Source of the DNA: Cytophagales bacterium
Lineage (GTDB): Bacteria > Bacteroidota > Bacteroidia > Cytophagales > Microscillaceae
Assembly (NCBI GenBank): GCA_013298075.1
Contig: JAAFJG010000008.1
Coordinates: 50,111-114,110 of the forward strand
Reading direction: 5' to 3'
DNA length: 64,000 bases
In this document: positions 53,701 through 62,700 of the stretch, one piece after another
Layout: every line of letters begins with the position of its first letter
Position numbering within the stretch: position 1 is the stretch's first letter
Position numbers and translations under genes: made by a program
Notes under the pieces: model-generated
Told to the model about the DNA's origin: nothing
Database searches by the model: none
The model's input: the letters and a program-made list of their open reading frames with translations, nothing else

Positions 53701-56700
53701 GACAAGTAACTGTAAATGTATTTCCAAAACCGACTGTATCATTTACAATTAATAGACCGGCTGTTTGTGTAGGTTCATCTGTTTCATTTACTTCTGCAAC
53801 CAATGCGGGAGCAGGTGCTACTTATGCTTGGAATTTTGGAGATGGTATGGGTACGAGTACTGTTGCTAATCCTGTTTATGCATATTCAACTCCTGCATTA
53901 GGTTCATCAGCCAGTCGAACTGTATCATTAACAGTAACTAATATTGCAGGTTGTTCACAAACATTTACGCAATTATTTAATGTTATCAATCCAGATTTTA
54001 TCATTACTGCTAATGGTAGTGTAACTCAACTTACTTTAAGTTGTCCCCCTGCTACTGCAAATTTTGTGAGTACAGTTAGTCCTTCAAATACAGATTTGAC
54101 TAATTGGACATTTAATTGGCAGTTTGGAGATGGTAATCAGGCAAATACGCAAAATGCTATCAATCAATATAATACTCCTAATGCGCCCGGACAATTTACT
54201 GTAATATTTACAGCCACCAATACAGCAACAGGTTGTAGTGTTGTAAAAACATTATCTAACTTTGTAATAGTTAATGGTCCAAGAGGTACATTTAGTTTTT
54301 TACCTAATAAATTATGTAAGCCAAGTGTTGTAACATTTAATGCTACTGGCTTTACAGGAAATCCTACAAGGATTCAGTGGGATTTTGGTGATGGTAGCGC
54401 CACTGTAACTGATACTGTTATTGGTACATCTGCCACTAAAACACACAATTATACTGTTTCTGGTAGTTTTTCACCAAGAATTGTATTGATAACTACCACA
54501 CCTACTTGTCAAGTTGCTTATCCAAGTACAATAGGAAGAATTGATGTGAGTGGTGTGCCTAATGCTAATTTTACTTGGACAGGAGGCGGGCAAATTTGTA
54601 GAAACGTAAATGTTAATTTTTCAGATTTAAGTACTGCTGATACTTCAACAGGTATATCAATGTTACCTAATGTAAATAGATGGACATGGACAATTTATGA
54701 TGGAACAAATGGACCAGTTCAAGCGGGTGCTGATAGTCCAATTATAGCGAGTTTTACCACACAAAATCCATCATTTGTATTTACAACTGCTAAAACTTAT
54801 TTAGTTAGGTTAGCTGTAAGAACTGCATTTAATCAAGGTGGAGTTCCTGATGGTTGTACTGCTTTTATTGATAAAGAGATAATGATTGTAGATCCGACAA
54901 TTACAGCTACAATCAATCCACCTACTCCTTTACAACGTTGTCCGGGCGAGCCTATTACTTTATCAGGCACAGGTAATACAACAGTTACCCCTAAAATTTT
55001 GGTGGGTACTTGGAGAGTATATCAAAATATTACGCCACCATTAACTAATCCTGATGTTACTACACCATTGATTGCTACTATTCCTGCTACTGCTACCGCA
55101 GGTATGAGTGCACCAGATCCTTGGGCAATGTTAGGAGCATATTCTTTTGCTACTCCTGGGTATTATACAGTAGAATTACAAGTAAGCGATGTGGCTTTAT
55201 GTACGGGAGGTGCAGTAGCTACACAGGTTGTTTTGGTAGATCCATTGCCAACGTATGCACCTGGAAGCGGTCCTAATAATCAATCTGTTTGTGCATTACA
55301 ATCAGCAACTTTCACTGTTGCTCCGTCCGCATTATCATTAGTTACGCCAGGAGTTAGTTATCAATGGCAAGTAAATGATGGTGGTGGCTGGGTAAACGTA
55401 GTAGATGGACCGAGCATAGGTGGTTCAATTTATGCAGGTTCACTCACAGGTAGTTTTACAATTACAAGTACAAGTACCTTATTGAATAATTATCAATATC
55501 GTTGTAATATCAAAAAAGCCAATACAACACAATGTTTATCGACTTCTAATTCTGCTACATTGACAGTGAATCAAAATCCAATCATTGCTGATGCAGGACC
55601 AAATCAATTAACTTGTAATGTTACTAATATAACTTTAGCGGGTAATAATGTTGCTCCTTTCTCAGGAAAATGGACGCAAGTAGGAGGACCAGTTTTAACT
55701 CTTGGCTCTATTGTGAATGATATTTTATTTAATACACAAGTAAATAATTTAGGAATTGGTATTTATACATTCCGTTGGACTTCTTCAAGTGGTGCTTGTT
55801 CATCTAATTTTGATGATGTAGTCATTACAAATTCAAGAACTGCAAGCGTTGGAGCAACACAAAATCTTTGTGGACAATCTTCTGTTAGTTTGACAGGAAA
55901 TGACCCATCTTTATTTGGTGGCTCTGGTGTTTGGAGTTTAACAAGCGGACCAGCAGGTGTTGTTCCTCTTATTTCACCAACAAATAATTTTACAACTTCA
56001 GTTACTGGTTTAGTACCCTCAACAACACCTTATGTGTTTACGTGGACTACTTCAGGACCTGGTTGTGCTAATAATTCTTCAGCAAATGTAACTATCAATA
56101 ATAATCCATTACCAAGTGTTATTAATCCTTCATCTCAAACGATTTGTCAAGGGCAAACAACAACATTTGTTACATCTGGTTCTGTTGCCTTAACATATCA
56201 ATGGCAAGCAGATGATAATGGTGGTGGAGGTTTTGTTAATATTGGAAATGTTGCACCTTATTCAGGAGTTACTACGCAAATATTAACAGTAACTACTCCA
56301 GCCATATCATTTAATAATTATAAATATAGAGTAAAAGTAACCAATGCGACAACAAATTGTATTACATTTACAAATTTTGGCACTCTGACAATTCAAGCAA
56401 CTCCATCAGGTACACCATCTGCAAATCCTGCGACGGTTTGTCAAGGAACGGCAGTAACGATTGCTTTATCTAATACAACTAATGCTTATTCATATCAATT
56501 ATTAGTAGGTGCTACTCCTGTGGCTGGTGTACCAATAATTACAGGAAATGGAGCAGGGCAGAGTTTTGCCTCGTTTACGCCAAATGCAACCGCAACTTAT
56601 ACAGTAGCGGTTACAACTCCGATAGTAAATGGTTCAAATTGTAGTTTAAATTTAGCTCCAACACTTACTGTAACAGTTAATCCAATACCTTCGGCATCAG

Positions 56701-59700
56701 TGGCAGGCACAAACCAAGTAGTTTGTGCTACTTCAGCAACTTTAGCGGCGACACCTGTGGCGTCTGGAACGGGAACTTGGTCAATATTTTCTGGTCCTGG
56801 TACAATAACAATAACAACACCATCAAGTCCAACTTCAACCGTAACTGGTTTAGTAGCTGGCACGCCAAGTGTTTTAAGATGGACAGTTACAAGTGGAGTA
56901 GGAGTAGGTTCTTGTCCTCCAAATGTATCAAATGTTACAATTACAAGATTATCAGCAAGTTTACCATCTAATGCAGGAGTAGATCAGACGCTTTGTGCGG
57001 CAGCAGTAGCAATGCAAGGAAGTGATCCTGGCACTGGAATAGGAACTTGGACAATCGTTTCAGGCTCAGGTGTTTTTACTAATACGAATGATAGATTTAC
57101 AACCGTTACAGGTTTAGGAATAGGTACAAATACTTTTAGATGGACAGTGATTGATGCTTGTGGAACAACCCAAGATGATGTTAATGTGATTAGAGAATTT
57201 GGAAATACTTTTGCAGATGCGGGACCAAATGTAATTCAGTGTGGTGCAACAGTTACTTTGAGTGCAGTAGGTACGCCTGCGGTTGCCTCAAGAAGTTGGA
57301 CTTTAGCGGCTGGAACTTCATTGGTTTCGGGTACACTAACAAGCCCTACAATTACAGTTACAGGTTTAGCATTAGGTGCTAATGTATTTACTTGGACAGT
57401 AACAAATAGTTGTGCAACATCAATTTCAAATGTAACCATTACAAGAATTGATAATACATCTGCATCAAATGCAGGGATTGCTCAAAATATTTGTGCATCT
57501 ACTACAACTTTAAATGGAAATTCACCTTCAATAGGTACAGGAACTTGGAGTTTTGTAAGCGGTCCAGTAGCTTTGACAAATGCTAATTTCTCAAATGTTA
57601 ATCAATCAAATGCAAATGTAACAGGGATGACGCTTGTTGGAACGTATAGATTTCAATGGACAATTACAAATGGTGCTTGTACGCCTTCTTCATCTTTTGT
57701 TGATATTACAAGAGATGCTTTGCCAAGTGCGTCAGTGATTACAGCAGTTCCAAATATTTGTGTTGATAATACAACAATTTCAGCTACTAATCCAGCAGTT
57801 GGAACAGGTTTATGGAGCGTAGTAAGTGCGCCATTAGGCTCAAATCATACATTTGTAAATGCGGCTCTTAATAATACAACCATCAACGGACTGACTGTTG
57901 CAGGTGTTTATACAATTAAATGGACAGTTTCTAATGGAACTTGTCCACCTGCACAAAGTACAACAACTATTACAAGAATGGCAGTTCCAACAGTATCTAA
58001 TGCTGGAATGGCTCAAAATATTTGTGTGAATACTGCTACTTTAAATGCTAATTCTCCTATTGTGGGAGTAGGTACATGGACGGTTTCACCATCAGCAGGG
58101 GTAACTTTTGCTGATGTAAATTTATATAATACAACGGTTTCAGGACTAACTACTACAGGTACATATACATTTACTTGGACAATTACAAATGCTCCTTGTG
58201 CAGCCTCTGCAAGCAATGTAGTAATTACAAGAAGTGCTAATGTAGGTCTGATTACAATTACCCCATCTGCGACAAATGTTTGTGGGGGTAATGTAAATTT
58301 AGTAGCCTCAGCACTTCCAGGAGGTGCAACAGGTCTTTGGACAATCGTGCAAGGAAATGGTACATTTTCACCAAATAATAACCCAACGACATCAGTTTCA
58401 GGTTTAAGTGCGGGTATAAATACGTTTAGATGGACAGTAACAAGTGGAAGTTGCCCAGCAGTTTCTCAAGATGTTACTATTAATTCATTTACACAACCAG
58501 CCGCAGCCAATGCAGGTCCAGATGTAATAGTTTGTGGAACAACAGGTTCATTAAACGCATCTACGCCAACAGCAGGAACAGGTACATGGTCTTATGTGGG
58601 CATACCTCCGGGTGGGCTTTCATTTGCTAATATAAATAATCCAAGCACAGCAGTAACAGGTTTACCAATAGGAAGTCATACACTTCGTTGGACAGTAACA
58701 AATGCTCCTTGTTCTTCGAGTTTTGATGATGTAGTTGTAAATATGCGTGGAAGTGTAAGTTTATCAATAGCAGGAACAAGCCAAACTACTTGTAATTCAA
58801 CTTGGACTTTGAGTGCCAATGCAGTAGCATCGGGAGAAACAGGAACATGGACATTTTCTGGAGGTAATATTTTACCAGCAGATATATATAATCCAAATGC
58901 ACCAGCAACTTTAGTAATGGGTTCAAATATATTTACTTGGACAGTGAATAATGGTTGTGCAACTTCAGTATCTACGATTGTAATTACAAGAATTTCAGGC
59001 GTTACAGCATCAGTGGCAGGAGCAAATCAATCTATTTGTACTAATACAACTAATTTGAATGGAAATATACCAAGTGCGGGAGTTGGGCAATGGATAGTAA
59101 CAAGTGTTCCTTCGCCATTAACTTTAGCAAGTGTAACTTTTGTAGATTCGTTTTTGGCTACGACACAAGTAAATGGCTTGACAGTAGCAGGTAATTATAT
59201 TTTGACTTGGAGGATTGATAATGGAACTTGTGGAGTAAGCCAAAGCAATGTTCAGATAACAGTTGCACCACAGCCATCACTTTCAGTGATTACAACATTG
59301 CCATCAAGTATTTGTGTAAGTACTACTAATTTACAAGCAATCGCTCCAGCAGTAGGCACAGGACAATGGTCAGTAGTATCTGCTCCAGTAGGAAGTTTAC
59401 CTACTTTTGCAAATGCTAATTCAAATAATACAAGTGTTTCAGGTTTAGATGTAGCAGGTAATTATACGTTTAGATGGACAGTTTCTAATGGAAGTTGTAC
59501 ACCTAATCAAACTACAATCACGATAACCAGAGAAGTAGCACCTTCAATGGCGAATGCTGGTTTGAATCAAACTATTTGTATCAATGATGCAACATTATCT
59601 GGGAATTCACCTATGGTAGGCATTGGCACGTGGTCGGTTTCACCAGCAGCGGGAGTTGGTTTTGGCAATGTCAATCAATTTAATACTTCAGTAACAGGTT

Positions 59701-62700
59701 TAAGTACAGCAGGAGCATATACATTTACTTGGACAATTAGTAATGGTACTTGTACGCCAAGCACTAGTACAATGGTTGTCAATAGATTAGATTCTCCAAG
59801 TGTTGCGGTTATTACAACAGCCCCAAGCAATACTTGTAATACAACATTTGCTTTGAATGCTCAGACAATTACATCGGGTACAGGTTTATGGAGCGTAGTA
59901 AGTTCACCAATAGGCTCAACGGTTGCTTTCAGTAATCCGACTGCTACATTAACCAATGTAAATGGTTTAAGTGTATCAGGTGTTTACACATTTGCTTGGA
60001 CAGTAAGTAACGGAAGTTGTCCATCAACACAAGCGACGGTAAGCATTACCAGAGATGCGAGTCCGAGTGTTGCGAGTGCGGGTACAAATCAGACTATTTG
60101 TGTTGATAATAATATAAATTTAAGTGGTAATAGTCCAGCGGTTGGCATAGGTTCTTGGAGTGTTGTGAATGTTCCATTTGGAGCAAACATAACCTTTACT
60201 AATGGTACTCAAGGCAATGCGATTGCAAGTGGTTTCACATTTTCGGGGGCATATACATTACGTTGGACAATTACGAATGGAACTTGTGTGGCAAGTACGA
60301 GTGATATTATCATTACGAGATTAGATAATCCAAGTTTGGCAATTATTAATCCAACTGGATCGAATATTTGTTTAAATACAATCACCTCATTAACTGCTCA
60401 AGCAATAAGTTCAGGTACAGGTTTGTGGAGCGTAGTAAGTTCACCATCAGGAGCGACCGTAACTTTTGGTAATCCTACAAACATATCAACAAGTGTAAAT
60501 GGTTTAAGTGTGGCGGGAGGTTATACGTTTAAATGGACAGTAAGTAATGGAGTTTGTATTCCAAATGAAACGACCGTAAGTGTAACAAGAGATGCGAGTC
60601 CGAGTGTTGCGAATGCAGGTTTAGACCAGACTATTTGTATAAACAATGCAACATTATCTGGAAATTCTCCTATGGTAGGCAATGGCACGTGGTCGGTTTC
60701 ACCATCAGCGGGAGTTGTTTTTGGGAATGTCAATCAATTTAATACTTCAGTAACAGGTTTAAGTACAGCAGGAGCCTATACATTTACTTGGACAATCAAT
60801 AATGGTACTTGTACGCCAAGCACGAGTACAATGGTTGTCAATAGATTAGCTTCACCAAGTTTGGCAATTATTAATCCAACTGGATCGAATATTTGTTTAA
60901 ATACAATCACCTCATTAACTGCCCAGCCAATAAGTTCAGGCATAGGTTTGTGGAGTGTTGTAAGTTCACCATCAGGAGCGACAGTTACTTTTGGTAGTCC
61001 TACTTTGCCAACGACAAGCGTCAATGGTTTAAGTGTAGCAGGAGGTTATACGTTTAAATGGACAGTAAGTAATGGAGTTTGTATTCCAAATGAAACGACC
61101 GTAAGTGTAACAAGAGATGCGAGTCCGAGTGTTGCGAATGCAGGTTTAGACCAGACTATTTGTATAAACAATGCAACATTATCTGGAAATTCTCCTATGG
61201 TAGGCAATGGCACGTGGTCGGTTTCACCATCAGCGGGAGTTGTTTTTGGGAATGTCAATCAATTTAATACTTCAGTAACAGGTTTAAGTACAGCAGGAGC
61301 ATATACATTTACTTGGACAATCAATAATGGTACTTGTACGCCAAGCACGAGTACAATGGTTGTCAATAGATTAGATTCTCCAAGTGTTGCGGTTATTACA
61401 ACAGCCCCAAGCAATACTTGTAATACAACATTTGCTTTGAATGCTCAGACAATTACATCGGGTACAGGTTTATGGAGCGTAGTAAGTTCACCAATAGGCT
61501 CAACGGTTGCTTTCAGTAATCCGACTGCTACATTAACCAATGTAAATGGTTTAAGTGTATCAGGTGTTTACACATTTGCTTGGACAGTAAGTAACGGAAG
61601 TTGTCCATCAACACAAGCGACGGTAAGCATTACCAGAGATGCGAGTCCGAGTGTTGCGAGTGCGGGTACAAATCAGACTATTTGTGTTGATAATAATATA
61701 AATTTAAGTGGTAATAGTCCAGCGGTTGGCATAGGTTCTTGGAGTGTTGTGAATGTTCCATTTGGAGCAAACATAACCTTTACTAATGGTACTCAAGGCA
61801 ATGCGATTGCAAGTGGTTTCACATTTTCGGGGGCATATACATTACGTTGGACAATTACGAATGGAACTTGTGTGGCAAGTACGAGTGATATTATCATTAC
61901 GAGATTAGATAATCCAAGTTTGGCAATTATTAATCCAACTGGATCGAATATTTGTTTAAATTCAATCACCTCATTAACTGCTCAAGCAATAAGTTCAGGC
62001 ATAGGTTTGTGGAGTGTTGTAAGCTCACCATCAGGAGCGACAGTTACTTTTGGTAATCCTACTTCAAATTCAACAAGTGTAAACGGTTTAAGTGTGGCAG
62101 GAGGTTATACGTTTAAATGGACAGTAAGTAACGGGGTTTGTATTCCAAATGAAACGACCGTAAGTGTAACAAGAGATGCGAGTCCGAGTATTGCGAATGC
62201 TGGTTTGAATCAAATTATTTGTATCAATGATGCAACATTATCTGGGAATTCTCCTATGGTAGGCATTGGAACTTGGTCAGTATCTCCAGCACCTGGAGTT
62301 GTTTTTGGGAATGTCAATCAATTTAATACTTCAGTAACAGGTTTAAGTACAGCAGGAGCCTATACATTTACTTGGACAATCAATAATGGTACTTGTACGC
62401 CAAGCACTAGTACAATGGTTGTGAATCGATTAGATTCTCCAAGTGTTGCGGTTATTACAACAGCCCCAAGCAATACTTGTAATACAACATTTGCTTTGAA
62501 TGCTCAGACAATTACATCGGGTACAGGTTTATGGAGCGTAGTAAGTTCGCCAGTAGGTTCAACAGTTGCTTTCAGTAATCCGACGAATATATCAACGAAT
62601 GTGAATGGTTTAAGTGTATCAGGCGTTTATACATTTGCTTGGACAGTAAGTAACGGAAGTTGTCCATCAACACAAGCGACGGTAAGCATTACCAGAGATG

